Assembly: GCF_035083965.1 (NCBI RefSeq) | Contig: NC_089735.1 | Location: 9,202,001-9,266,000, forward strand | Direction: 5' to 3' | From: Branchiostoma lanceolatum | Taxonomy: Eukaryota; Chordata; Leptocardii; Amphioxiformes; Branchiostomatidae | Length of the DNA: 64,000 bases | Part shown: piece after piece, positions 21,786 through 33,564 of the stretch | Layout of the letters: the number at the start of each line of letters is the position of its first letter | How positions within the stretch are numbered: the first letter of the stretch is position 1 | Made by a program: the position numbers and the translations under genes | Notes under the pieces: generated by a model | The model's database searches: none | Told to the model about the DNA's origin: nothing | What the model saw: the letters and a program-made list of their open reading frames with translations, nothing else

Positions 21786-24700
21786 TGACGCAAATAGCGA
21801 GATCTTAGCCAGCATTCGTCCGGTCTTTCTTAGATTACAGCTTTGATTGATGTGGAAGCTCTAAGCAGCAGTGCAGTCCACTGATCGTTGAATTGCTTCA
21901 GATGTCTTTGTCTTAAATTTAAGATGTAGCTTCCGTATATATGATACCTTTTCAGGTAACATCCTATGGCTATGTAATTTGGAAACCTGCAAATCGAACT
22001 TCAAGTATTAGTCTTACGAGATTGCCACAGGGAACTTAGCGTTTTTTAGTATCCATATACATGTATATATAGCTATTGATGCCTTGACGAAATGTTGGGT
22101 TCTGCTTCTATATCTTTCAATCCCGATCGATATCTGTGGCCGATTTATAATCTTCTAGGCTTTTACCTACAAGACGAATGCCAGTGTCACTGCTAAACCA
22201 TTCTTAACGACTTAAATAGTGAAGTGTTGGTCGAGGAAACGCTAATGCCTACAATAATGGTCTTCATCCAGATATCAGAGGATGCATGATGTATCTATAC
22301 AGCCCACGCCATGACCCAATGGCTTCAGTTAAAAGAGTTTGTGCTTTTGCATTATGGCAGGTATCTTTTAACAAGGCAATTGGGGCACTGGGTTATTTCA
22401 GATAACTGTCCCTACTTTCAGCACTTTCTGATGGTAAATAAGATAAGACTGTTATCGGTGGAATAATGGGTTCTGGTGAAAGAGGTTTTTATATGCAGGA
22501 AATGTGGCCTAATTTTTGTAGTTCTTGTTAAAGATTTGTGAAGGAAATCTCGTTGCAAAAGTTTGCAAAAGAATAATATACATTCAATATTCATGAAGTT
22601 CCTGCAGTATCGGAATTGAAGATTTTTAAAGCAATTCCATCTTTATATCTTAAGCCAAACCTACCTACCTACCTAGTCCCTTGACCTCTAGGTCGTGGGG
22701 GGGGGGGGGTGGGCAAGGTAGACATGAAGATGGACAGCAGTCTCCAGACACGTCTGTTTCTTGCAGCAGTCAGCCTTTCGGCCAAGCAAAGTCTTTCAAC
22801 AAATGATTAATAAAATATCAAACGATACGTTATGTTTGTTTATCAAACGATACATTATGTTTATTGCCTACGGGCATGAATTTGCAATAAACGTATTGAT
22901 AACTAAACAGAACAAATCTCAAGACCTAGTGGTAAAGGTTATTCTAAGCATTTCAGAAGGTAAGACTAGCCACTAATCGGGTTAGAGTATTGATTTGAGT
23001 TCTCTTTTGTAGCTGACGAATTGGATTGTCCTTGCTGCTCCAGTGGTCTGTGTCTTTACGGAGTTTCCTTGTGACAGAACATGCCGAGAATTCCTGATGT
23101 GTACATTCGTGTGCTAGATGGTAAGTGGAGGAAACCACTAAAATCTAAGAAGCACGCAATAATAAGTTCATTAAGGGTATGTGTTGAACCAGGTTTGCTC
23201 CAGTAAGACAGTATCATTTGACTTTCGAGCCTGGCTTTTTTAGTTTACAAAAGGCTATAGAAGCTAATTATAGTCCACCACAATCAAATATGTACACTGT
23301 ACATATGACTTATGACATTAAACAGCTTACCGGGAGATGTCTGTCAGTGATCTTTACTTTGATAGCCTTAAGCTAATGTACATTGTGCACATTGACTGCC
23401 TCAAATATTTAACTTACTATACACAGGTCATGCGTCATATTGGGCACATGATTGGAAGTAGCCAATTCGGATATTGTACATTATACATAGCCCTTATCAT
23501 CGAATGTATATACATACAACGTATGCCGTTAGAGAACAACTCGGATCCATTTATCAAAGGTATTAGGGTTAAACTGCAGCGCGGTTTCCCTTAGATAGAG
23601 TAAGAGTGAGTGAACACGCAGGAAACAACTCGAGGCCCTAATTCAGTGCAGAAACGTGCTCTGTCTGAGCTTCAATTGAAGTTACCCAATGTTTGACATC
23701 CAAGCAGCATTGTGACGTGCAGTCTGGTGTCGTTTAAATACAGTACAGAATCTGAACTTTCAACCTCACGTGCAAATCTTACATCTGCACACACCTACCA
23801 ATTTGTGCATGTCATTGCAGCCGTTCAAACGATAAAGGGGGAAAGGAGAGGAAGCACTCTACCAATTTACGTTGTACTTTATATAGTGCCATGCAGTTTT
23901 TACTGCAATTGTTTTCGAGTAGCTTTAATTTCCGATGCCGTATGACCATATTTGATGGTAACGAATTAGATTGTATTAGACAATATACAATGCACCTAGT
24001 GGCTAGTTGTGGCTAGACAATAACCTATGCCATATATGAATAGTGTAAATATTTGAGGCAGTGAATATGTCCAGTGATACATAAGTCTATCAAGTTTGCA
24101 AGGACGGACAGATGCAAGTTAACTGTTTTAGATTAATGTCATATGTAAAGTGCACATATTTGATTATGGTAGACAGCTAAACTTCAACCGCCTTTTGTAA
24201 AAAAAAGGACAAGCCCTGCAATTTCAATTAGTAGTATACATAATCTCCAACCTGATCTCAACGGTGCGCCGAAAATCGTATATGCTAGCCAGAGAAGTTC
24301 CAGTCAGCCAGAGAAGCTCCTGTCCGCCCCGTAGCTTCTCTGGCTAGTAAATACGATTTTCGGCGCACCGTGGAGATCTGCATGGAGATTAAAGTATGCA
24401 GGCCTAGAGCGGCAAAACTGGTTCAAAACATACCCAGTGTGGACTTTGTGGATTAAAAGAAAAATTGGTGATTATCAACATTACATTTTGTACATTTTGT
24501 AGTACTTTCATTATGGTGGTTTCTTCCATTTACCAGCTATCACACGGATGTACACATGACGAATTCTCGTCATGTTCTGACACAAAGGAGAAATCCATAA
24601 AGTTTGGTTTGTAAGTTTTAAATTCAAGAAGATGTTACCTTAATACGTATTGTATGTAGTATAACGTAAATTGCAATCTGTAATTCATTTAGGACGAAGA

Positions 24701-24889
24701 CATCTGAAGAGACGCTTACAGTACGCCGCTGCTTAGAGCATCCACAGTCAAAACTGCGACTTCAGAAAGACCGGATGAATCTGGACTAATACTTTGCAAT
24801 TTGCGTCAGTAAGGTGTATCCAGTCACAAGTTTAAAACACACTCTTGTGTTGAAATGACGTGTATGGAGTCACGGGTTGTAAACGTACA
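21786..24889. other. Spacer between head-to-head paralogues: inverted duplicated flanks
   Basis: No gene found. Segments at about 21790-21880, 22060-22340 and 22980-23120 match, in inverted orientation, the upstream flanks of paralogue 4 (near 30205, 29860, 29200) and the corresponding parts near 35530, 35050 and 34400. From about 23690 the same flank family runs in + orientation (23690-24800). The inversion junction therefore lies between about 23160 and 23690. A G13 run is near 22697. Confidence 0.6.
24261..24371. mobile_element. 111-bp foldback element
   Basis: The arms begin ACGGTGCGCCGAAAATCGTA and end with the reverse complement, TACGATTTTCGGCGCACCGT. Further pairing includes GCTAGCCAGAGAAG with CTTCTCTGGCTAG. 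The loop has additional CAGAGAAG copies. Non-coding MITE-like element. Confidence 0.85.
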
Positions 24890-24899
24890 CTTGCGTCGC

Positions 24900-25546
24900 G
24901 GTCCGCCTTTTTACCGGACCCTACCGGAATACACCGGAATACACCGGAATACCCATAAAGTAGGGTGAAATCTACCGGAATATACTTTGCTTTAATGAGT
25001 AAACATCACAGGGTGCTGTATTTTGGTATGAAATAATGTATTTCTGGCCCAGGGAACAAGACATCACTAGAAATTACCGATGGCGATTGGCGATGACGAT
25101 CCCGGTCAGGCGTCATGGTTGTTTTCATTGCGGATTACAATGTTTGTTTCACGGGATCGCCAAGTAGTTTATAGTGATTTCTTGTTCCCAGGGTCATAAA
25201 TACGTTATTCTGTGCTAGAATATAGCAACCTGCGATGTTTACTTATTGAACTTTTTCCAAAATCTCACCTCCCATTTTCTCTCACTGTGACCCCGCTGAG
25301 CAAACATTGCAATCCGCAAATTATCAAAACAAACATGACGCCTGGCCGGGTCGCCATCGCCGATCGCGATCGCCATCAGTGAATTTTAGTGATTTTTTGT
25401 TCCCTGGGCCATAAATACATTATTTCATGCCAAAATACAGCGACCTGTGATGTTTACTCATCAAAGCATAGTGTATTCCGGTAGGTTTCAACCTCATTTA
25501 TGGGTATTGCGGTGTATTCCGATATATTCCGGTAATAAGGCGGACC
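24900..25546. mobile_element. Foldback transposon inserted in the promoter repeats of paralogue 3
   Basis: The ends are GGTCCGCC and GGCGGACC. Arms of roughly 170 nt are inverted copies (TACCGGAATATACT, AAATAATGTATTTCTGGCCC and complements), and the centre has diverged internal duplicates. It separates one ~50-bp promoter repeat (ending CTTGCGTCGC at 24890-24899) from the next (CCATGGCGTATATGGAGTCA). A truncated second copy lies at 30611-30919. No open reading frame for a transposase, so non-autonomous. Confidence 0.8.
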
Positions 25547-25714
25547 CCATGGCGTATATGGAGTCACAAGTTGCGCGTGCGTTTGCCATTGCGTAAAGAG
25601 CCCGGAAACACAATATTTGAGAGGAGAGATAAACGTTAACATATTCCTTAAAAGTCCACGCTCTGGTCAGAAATACGGTCAGCTGTGCCAAAAGGACACA
25701 GAAGAACAAGCAAC
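25547..25714 (+). promoter_or_regulatory. Proximal promoter of protease paralogue 3
   Basis: After the transposon end come one ~50-bp repeat unit, CAATATTTGAGA (25611-25622), GAGATAAACGTTA, a CTTAAAAG box, TCTGGTCAGAAATACGGTCA and then ATG at 25715. The order matches paralogues 2 and 4. Confidence 0.65.
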
Positions 25715-28182
25715 ATGTTCTGGTTCGGTTTTATACTACTTGTCGCTGTTCAGCTCGGAGGTACGTTTATCTTATTTTCGAGGAGTAATGTTACTAATGG
25801 TCGTTCAAAAAGTGAGCTAATGTATGTAACATAACAGTCACATTTTGTATTGTTTTCTCAGAAGCTAGCAATGACGCCAACTGCGGAAAGGCTTCCGTCG
25901 GGCTGAACGCCCGTATCCACGGCGGCCAGTACGCCACGCAGGGGATGTTTCCATGGCAGGCCAGCCTGAAGAGCCTCAAACACCCTGCCCATTTGAGCTA
26001 CTGTGGTGGTACACTGTACAACAACCAGTGGGTCATAACCGCAGCGCACTGCGTGGAAGAGGCATATGGGTTGGCTATTGGGCTATTCACCCCTCTACTG
26101 TTTTATGAAAGTAGAATGATCTTAGATAGCTTTTCAATAACTTTAGAATTACTAGTACTACTGTAGCGTTGATATAGCTTAAGTTAATTAGAACAAACAA
26201 ATGCTGACCGGAAAAGTATATTTGCATTACCATTGGAATTTGCTAAATGTCACATTGATAGAGTAGTATCTTTTAAATTCTACCTTTCTTAAAAACGCAG
26301 CTGGTTCAACCATATGACACTAAATGGCAATAAAACGCATGCACTTGTTTCATAGTAAGTATAGTCTACAGCAATAAGACATACGGTATCAACTATGTCT
26401 ATCTTCTAAAGCCTATACCCACGTGTGTGCGTTTTTATCTCCATGAAAAATAGAGATATTGTTTTGGGTGTGTCTGTCTGTCTGTTTGTTTGTTTGTCGG
26501 TTTGTCTGTTTGTCTGTTTGTGTTTCCGGACTACTGTAGTCAGCATAACTCAAGAACCTCTTGATGGATTTCGATGATATTTGGTATGTGGGCAGGTGTT
26601 GTGAAGCCAAAGTTCAGGGTCGATTTTGGGCCCCCTGGTATGTGACCTTGGTACTGCAGCAGAAATTCCATTTTTGTATCTCTTGTTGTGATTGATGTAC
26701 AGAGGAACCGATCCACACATGTGGCAAGTCCGAGTTGGCCTGGCGTCCGTGGCACACTGGGAAAATGGCAGACAGGACTACAACGTCACACGGGTCATTC
26801 TGCACCCCCACTATCACCGTTTCGAGGTGGGCGGCCAGCCCTTGGCGCATATGGACGTGGCGCTATTGAAGCTAGACAGGTCAGTCATTGTCAACAGTGT
26901 TACTATGTCCATGGTAACACGTTAACGATACAAAATATAGGGTAACATGGCTTAGTATACTTTGTCTTACAATTGTTTTAGAAAGAAATAAAAGAAAATC
27001 TTTAACCATTTTTCAAATAAATGAACATGTACAGCTTTTCAGAGAGTAAAAAAAAATATCAAACGATTATCAAAAGCAGTTTATCTCATGTACCACTCAG
27101 TGGATAACGGGAATAGTAGCGTGGTTGTGTCATACTAATGACGGCCAACCGAGAAGATTAATATCTAGCCCCGAAATTAAGATATTAGTTGATTTTTTCA
27201 GGCCTGTTACAGTGGACAACTTTGTCAACAACATCTGCCTGCCTGACTCGGACGCAAGAGTCGGGACCGACTGTATCGTGAGTGGTTGGGGCGTGACTAG
27301 TATGTATGTAGAGAATTCGGGCCCGGATGGTTAGTATACAAATTTTTTTATATGATTATGAGGGTATATGTATACGGGGTACTGTGCGGTAGCGACTTCT
27401 TGTAACTTGAAGGGAACCGCCTTGTATGTATTCCCAATTAGCTTTGATATTTCGCAACAAAATATTACATCTTGCTATGTCAAATGAATATTTACGGAGT
27501 ATATTTGTGTATTGTAGGTCTGCAAACACCGACCAAGGAGGTTATATATAACCTCCTTGCACCGACCGGACGTCTAGGCAAAGAAGAAAAAACATGCTTG
27601 TGCTAAAATGCCATTAAAAGAATACGTATTGATCTTACGACTCCCACAAATTTTGTTAAGTTGAATTATTTCAACTGTTTGCATGATGATATCTAGATGA
27701 ATCGGATACCCTGAAGTGGACGTACGCCCCCATACTGGACCCTGGGTACTGCAGCCAGCCCCACGTCTTTGGTAGTTTGATGCTCAGCAGTCAGATGGTG
27801 TGCGCAGGATATGAGCAGGACGACGCTTGTGAGGTAAGATTAAGGTGTCCGTTCTTTATTTTGCTTCTTGGAATTGCTTTCGACACTTTATAAGGTTAAT
27901 CCCGTTATGATATTGTTTGAGCAAACAAAGTCAATAGGCCGAATATTCGATTGAAATCCATCTTAATCATTATCAAGGCAAGAACGTTTACATGTAAACA
28001 ATATGTGTGCTTTTCAGGGAGACTCTGGTGGTCCGTTTATTTGTCCGTCCCCTGACGGCAGCCGTTGGGAACTGCAGGGGATCGTCAGCTGGGGTGAAAT
28101 ACCGTGCGGTAAGAAGCCGACCGCCTACATGCGAGTCACCACCTACAAGAGCTGGATCCAGCAGACCATCCAGTCAAACTAG
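25715..28182 (+). CDS. Trypsin-fold serine protease zymogen, paralogue 3
   Basis: Exons: 25715-25760, 25862-26069, 26703-26879, 27202-27329, 27697-27833, 28018-28182 (286 residues, TAG; AATAAA at 28248-28253). Signal peptide [15 protein letters not shown], propeptide Cys23, activation site NAR33/IHGGQ, His78, Asp136 (HMDVALLKL), Ser235 (GDSGGP). Pocket: Asp at 189 (DDACE), Thr at 226 (KPTAY). The donor of exon 2 is GTTGGC where the paralogues have GTAGGT or GTAGGC, so splicing here may be weak; without it the frame runs to a stop at about 26164. Exons are nearly identical to paralogue 4, indicating a recent tandem duplication or gene conversion. Confidence 0.92.
26459..26523. repeat. TCTG/TTTG tetranucleotide tract
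   Basis: Runs of TGTC and TGTT repeats in intron 2 of protease paralogue 3. Confidence 0.85.
27527..27567. mobile_element. 25-bp palindromic insert with 8-bp target duplication
   Basis: The direct repeat CACCGACC (27527-27534 and 27560-27567) flanks a 25-bp insert, AAGGAGGTTATA with its complement plus G. It sits in intron 4 of paralogue 3; the aligned intron of paralogue 4 lacks it. It looks like a minimal palindromic transposon relic. Confidence 0.7.
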
Positions 28183-30425
28183 AGTCGACCTTTTTGCTCC
28201 GGCGGGCCCAGAGCACACAGACTCACAGTTCTGCCGTCACTCGGCAAAATAAAGTGTAGCAACTCATAAAGTTTGTCCACGTATTTCTGTTGGAATCGGT
28301 CTATAGGTCTGCCTCTCTAGGCTTAAGATCACTAGCTTCATGAACCAGCAGCTCATTGCAGCGTATTCCACAGATGCAACAAAGCGTATTTACATGTCAG
28401 TAAGATCAGGACATTAAAGTTTAGTGACTTGATCTGTTTTACCCCTGGTCTGTCATCCAAGCAACATTGTGACCTACAGTTAGTTTGGTGTCGTTTAGGT
28501 ATAGCACAGAATCTGAACTTTCAACCTCACGTGCCATATTACATATGCAAACATACCAATTTGTGTGCCATTGCAGCTGTTTTAATGACAAAGGGGGGAC
28601 AAGAAGGTTCACTGTTAGACGGAACACACTCGACCAATTTATCTTGTACTTTGCCGTGTAGTTTTAATCATCATGGTAATTGTCTGAAGTAGCTTTAACT
28701 TCCGAGGTCATATGTACATATTTGATGGAAATGAATTAGACAACATACAGTGGCTACTTCCACATTATGTGTTGAATGACAATGACCTATGTCATATATG
28801 TTTAGTGTAAATATTTGAGGCAGTGAATATGTCCAATCATACATAAGTTTATCAAGTTGGCATATCCAAATTTGCTAACTGTTTATAATGTTATATGTCA
28901 TGTGTTATAGGCATAGTGCACATATTTGAATGTGGTCTACAGCTTTTGTAAGAAATAAAGGCAAACCCCAAAAGATATAAATGCTACAGGCCAAGAGCGG
29001 CAGATCTGTTTCAAAACATGACAAGGGTGGACTTAGTTAATTTTTCAACTTTGTGATTAGCAAACCGAGTGTGTAGAACTTTGATAGATCACAGTGGTTT
29101 CTCTCACTGACCTGTTTGCACATGGATGTACGCATCACGAATTCTCGTCATGTTCTGTCACAAAGGAAAATCCATAAGATACAGACCAATGAAGCAGCAA
29201 GGACAATCCAATTCCTCAGCTACAAAAAAGAACTCAAATCAGTACACTAACCCGATTGATAGCTAGTCTTTCCTTCTAAAATGATCGAAACTAGCCTAAA
29301 TACCATTTACCTCTGACTTAACTTTACCTATAAGCAAGTTAAATTACCTTTACAATGACAGGGTCAACTATTCATTGAGATGTGTTTTGGTCAGCACATT
29401 CAGCTGATATTCCATAGATTAATTGTAAAAAACATATTGTAAAAAATATTGCTTAGAATATTCTTGAATCATATTTCATTCAGATTCTGGAGGAAATGAA
29501 TGAATAGATAATGATTACTTTCTTATTTTACAACGAGGTTTTATTAATAAAACTTGAACAAGAACTACAAACCTTAGGTCATATTTTACCACTCACCTCA
29601 CCTATCCTTTGACCTCTTTTGGGGCCGTTGGGGTACCATGACGGCCATATCTACTGTATCGAAACCCCTTTCTACCGAACACATTTCATCGAAAAAAAAT
29701 ATAATTTTATCCGTTTTAACAAAGCAGAGGAATTCTAAATGTGAAATACATGTAGCACAGTGACCCAATTTACTGGTCAAAAGACACCTTGCCAAATTCC
29801 AAATGTACCGATTCTTTTCACTGAATCCATTGGGTCAGGGAGTTGACTACATATATATCGATTGATGTCTTGGCGAAATGTTGGTTTCTCCTAGTATTTC
29901 CTTCCATCTTAATCGATGTCTGTTGCCAATTTAGAAACTTTTAGGATTTCACATACAAGATAAATGCCGCTGCCGCTGCAAAGCCCCTCTTAACGACTTC
30001 AATGGAGGATGTTGGACTAGGGTACGCTAAACACTACAATTCTTCCTCTTCAGTCAGATATCAGATTCATTGAAAAACGCTAAGGTCCATCTGGCCATCT
30101 TGAAGCCTAAAACTTAAAGTTCAGTTTGCAAGTTTCATAATCAAATAGGATGTTGCCTAAATACGTATTGTATGTACAAAAATTACATATTTTATCTAGG
30201 GTGAAGATATCTGAAGAAGCATTGCCGATTAGAGCATCCTCGGTGAAAAGTACCTCAGAATCGGACCAATGTTAGCTAATATCATGCAATTTACGTCAGT
30301 GTAACCAGTCACGAGTTGAAGGCATACACTTGCATTTACCATGACGTATATGCAGTCACAAGTTGAAAACCCACACTTGCATCGCCATGACGTATTTGTA
30401 GTCACAAGTTGCAATTGAAAACGCG
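28183..30425. other. 3' flank of paralogue 3 and distal upstream region of paralogue 4
   Basis: Non-coding duplicon sequence. Blocks at about 28380-29000 and 29100-29280 are repeated at about 23690-24640 and 33720-34520. The segment near 30110-30310 matches 24620-24830 and 35520-35660. No exon was recognised. Confidence 0.65.
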
Positions 30426-30608
30426 CGCGTGCGTTGCCATGACGTAAATACAATATTTGAGAGAGAAGATAAACGTTAGTATAATCCTTAAAAGTCCGCG
30501 ATCTGGTCAGAAATAGGGTCAGCTGTGCCAAAAGCACAAAAGAACACATCAGAACAAGCAACATGTTCTGGTTCGGTTTTATATAACGTATCGCTGTTCA
30601 GCGCGGAG
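30298..30608 (+). pseudogene. Duplicate promoter and dead first exon upstream of paralogue 4
   Basis: About three ~50-bp promoter repeats, then CAATATTTGAGA (30451-30462), GATAAACGTTA and AACAAGCAAC lead to ATG at 30562. The signal peptide starts MFWFGFI, then TAA (30583-30585) ends the frame. The exon copy reaches GCGGAG at 30608 and the sequence then switches to the inside of the foldback transposon. No exon 2 follows in this copy. Confidence 0.8.
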
Positions 30609-30610
30609 GT

Positions 30611-30919
30611 AGTGATGTTTACTTATTGAATTTTTTCCAAAATCTCACCCCCCATTTTCTCTAACTGTGACCCCGCTAAACAAACATTGCAATTCGCAAA
30701 TTATCAAAACAAACATGACGCCTGGCCGGGTCGCCATCGCCAATCTCCATCAGTGAATTTTAGTGATTTCTTGTCCCCTGGGCATAAATACATTATTTCA
30801 TGCCAAAATACAGCGACCTGTGATATTTACTTATCAAAGCATAGCGTATTCCGGTAGGTTTCACCCTCCTTTATGGTTATTCCGGTGTATTCCGATATAT
30901 TCCCGTAATAAGGCGGACC
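30611..30919. mobile_element. Truncated copy of the GGTCCGCC foldback transposon
   Basis: Matches 25235-25546 closely (TGTTTACTTATTGAA, CCATTTTCTCT, AAACATGACGCCTGGCCGGG) and ends GGCGGACC. The left half is missing and abuts the dead first exon. To the right lies CTTGCGTCGC (30921-30930), the same 10 bp that stands to the left of the full element at 24890-24899. Confidence 0.8.
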
Positions 30920-31090
30920 CCTTGCGTCGCCATGGCGTATATGGAGTCACAAGTTGCGCGTGCGTTTGCCATTACGTAAAGAGTCCGGAAACACAATATT
31001 TGAGAGGAGAGATAAACGTCATTATATTCATTAAAAGTCTGGTCAGAAATACCGTCAGCTGTGCCAAAAGGACACATAAGAACAAGCAAC
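30920..31090 (+). promoter_or_regulatory. Proximal promoter of protease paralogue 4
   Basis: One ~50-bp repeat unit (CCATGGCGTATATGGAGTCA) is followed by CAATATTTGAGA (30993-31004), GAGATAAACGTCA, a TTAAAAG box and AGAACAAGCAAC before ATG at 31091. Confidence 0.65.
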
Positions 31091-33564
31091 ATGTTCTGGT
31101 TCGGTTTTATACTACTTGTCGCTGTTCGGCTTGGAGGTACGTTTATCTCATTTTCGAGGTAGAATGTTACAAATGGTCATTCAAAAAGTAAGCTTAAGTA
31201 TGTAACATAACATAACAGTCGCATTTTGTATTGTTTTCTCAGAAGCTAGCAATGACGCAAACTGCGGAAAGGCTTCCGTCGGGCTGAACGCCCGCATCCA
31301 CGGCGGCCAGTACGCCACGCAGGGGATGTTTCCATGGCAGGCCAGCCTGAAGAGCCTCAAACACCCTGCTCATTTGAGCTACTGTGGTGGTACACTGTAC
31401 AACAACCAGTGGGTCATAACCGCAGCGCATTGCGTGGAGGAGGGACTTGGGTAGGCTATTGCTTCCTCTACTGTCTCGTATAGCTGGGATAATCGTAGGT
31501 AGCTTCTCAATAACTTTCGAATGATTGTAGTGTTGACAACTAAAGTTAAACCAAACAAATACTGACCGGAAAAGTTGCATTATTATTGCAAACGTTTATA
31601 TGTCAGATCGACGTAGCGTTTTTTTTTAAAATCTAAAGACACAGTTTTAACCATAAATGGCAATAAAACAAGTGAGCGTGATTATCGTAATTATACGACA
31701 ATGGCATACGTTACCAGCTTTTCAGAGGGTAAATATCATATACCCACGTGTGTGCGTTTTTCTGGTTGGTTACAGAGGAACCGATCCCAACATGTGGCAA
31801 GTCCGAGTTGGCCTGGCGTCTGTGGCACACTGGGAACATGGCAGGCAGGACTACAACGTCACACGGGTCATCATGCACCCCCACTATCACCCGACACGGG
31901 AGGGCGTGCCGCATATGGACGTTGCGCTATTGAAGATTGACAGGTCAGTCATTTTAACATAGTGTTACTATATCCATGGTATCGCGTTAACGATACAGAA
32001 TATCGGGTAACATTGCAGAATACACATTTATTGAGATAACTTTATCTTACAATTTTTTTTAGATAGAGATAAAAGAAAATTTTCCATCATTTTCTGCTAC
32101 ATTCGCTTCGGAAAAATTAACGTATCAAGTGTGATTGATTGCCAGGTATTAAGCGTCATCTAATTGATTAAACAGCTTCCAAAAAGTAAAAAGGTATTTT
32201 CACAGACTCGGAAGTAATGGTCAACTTAAAGTATTTGACTTATATACAACTAATAACAAAGAACGTTTAGTTATTATGAAATAAAGTCACCAAAATTAAG
32301 AAAAAAAAGAAATAATTTTCTTTCAGGCCTGTTACTGTGGACGCCTTTGTCAACAACATCTGCCTGCCTGACTCGGACGCAAGCGTCGGGACCGACTGTA
32401 TCGTGAGTGGTTGGGGCGTGGATAGTATGCATGTAGAGAATTCGGGGCCGGATGGTTAGTATACATATTTTTTATATGATTATGAGGGTATATGTATACG
32501 TGGTACTGAGCGGTAGCGACTTCTTGTCATTTGAAAGGGAACCGCCTTGTATGTATTCGCAATTAGCTTTGATATTTCGCAACAAAATATTACATGTTAT
32601 AATGTCAAATGAATATTTACGGAGTCAATTTGTGTATTGTAGGTCTGCACCACATATGGGTATGTGGGTATATGTATACGGGGTACAGTATGACAGTGAT
32701 TTCATCAGTCATGTAATTTAAAAGGGAACCGCCTTGCAACTGATGTATGTATTCGCAATTAGCTTGTTCGCATCAAAACATTACATCTTATCATGTCAAG
32801 TGAATATTTACGGTGTGCATTTTTGTGCAGTTTAGGTCTACAAACATTGATAAATTGTACAGGATTTGTTGGCAAAGAAAACAATCAAGTTTGTGTGAAA
32901 AATGCCGTTCATAGAATCCGTATTGATTTTATGACTGACACATTGTTGTTACGTTGAATTATTTCAAGTGTTTGCATGATGATATCTAGGTGAATCGGAT
33001 ACCCTGAAGTGGACGTACGCCCCCATACTGGACCCTGGGTACTGCAGCCAGCCCCACGTCTGGGGCAGTTGGATGGTCAGTGGTCAGATGGTGTGTGCAG
33101 GTTATGAGCATGGAAGGGACGACGCGTGTGAGGTAAGTTTTTATTTGTTAGTCTAATTAGTTCCTTAGTTGATTTGTTTCCCGGCATTGTTTTTGTCACT
33201 TTATAAGATTTATCCCATGATGACATTGTTTGTGCAAACAAAGCTAATAGGCGGAATATTAGATTGAAATCTATGTTCATCATTATCAAGGCCAAAACCT
33301 GCAGACAATATGTTTGATTTGCAGGGAGACTCTGGTGGTCCGTTTATTTGTCCGTCCCCTGACGGCAGCCGTTGGGAACTGCAGGGGGTTGTCAGCTGGG
33401 GTGATGTACCGTGCGGTGAACAACACAAGCCGACCGCCCACGTCCGAGTCACCGCTTTCAAGAGCTGGATCCAGCAGACCATCCAGTCAAACTGGAGTCG
33501 ACCGTTTTGCTCCGGCGGGCCAAGAGCACACAGACTCACCCACTGCCGTTACTCGGCAAAATAA
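31091..33564 (+). CDS. Trypsin-fold serine protease zymogen, paralogue 4, with stop-loss C-terminal extension
   Basis: Exons: 31091-31136, 31243-31450, 31776-31943, 32327-32454, 32990-33132, 33325-33564 (310 residues). Signal peptide MFWFGFILLVAVRLG, activation site NAR33/IHGGQ, His78, Asp133, Ser234 (GDSGGP). Pocket: Asp at 189, Thr at 226 (KPTAH; His instead of Tyr at 228). The TAG that ends the other three genes is TGG at 33493-33495, so translation continues for 23 residues (288-310), adding Cys293 and Cys305. It stops at a TAA (33562-33564) that overlaps the AATAAA polyadenylation signal. The exons are otherwise intact; the protein may be functional, altered, or degraded through ribosomes approaching the poly(A) tail. 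Confidence 0.9.
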
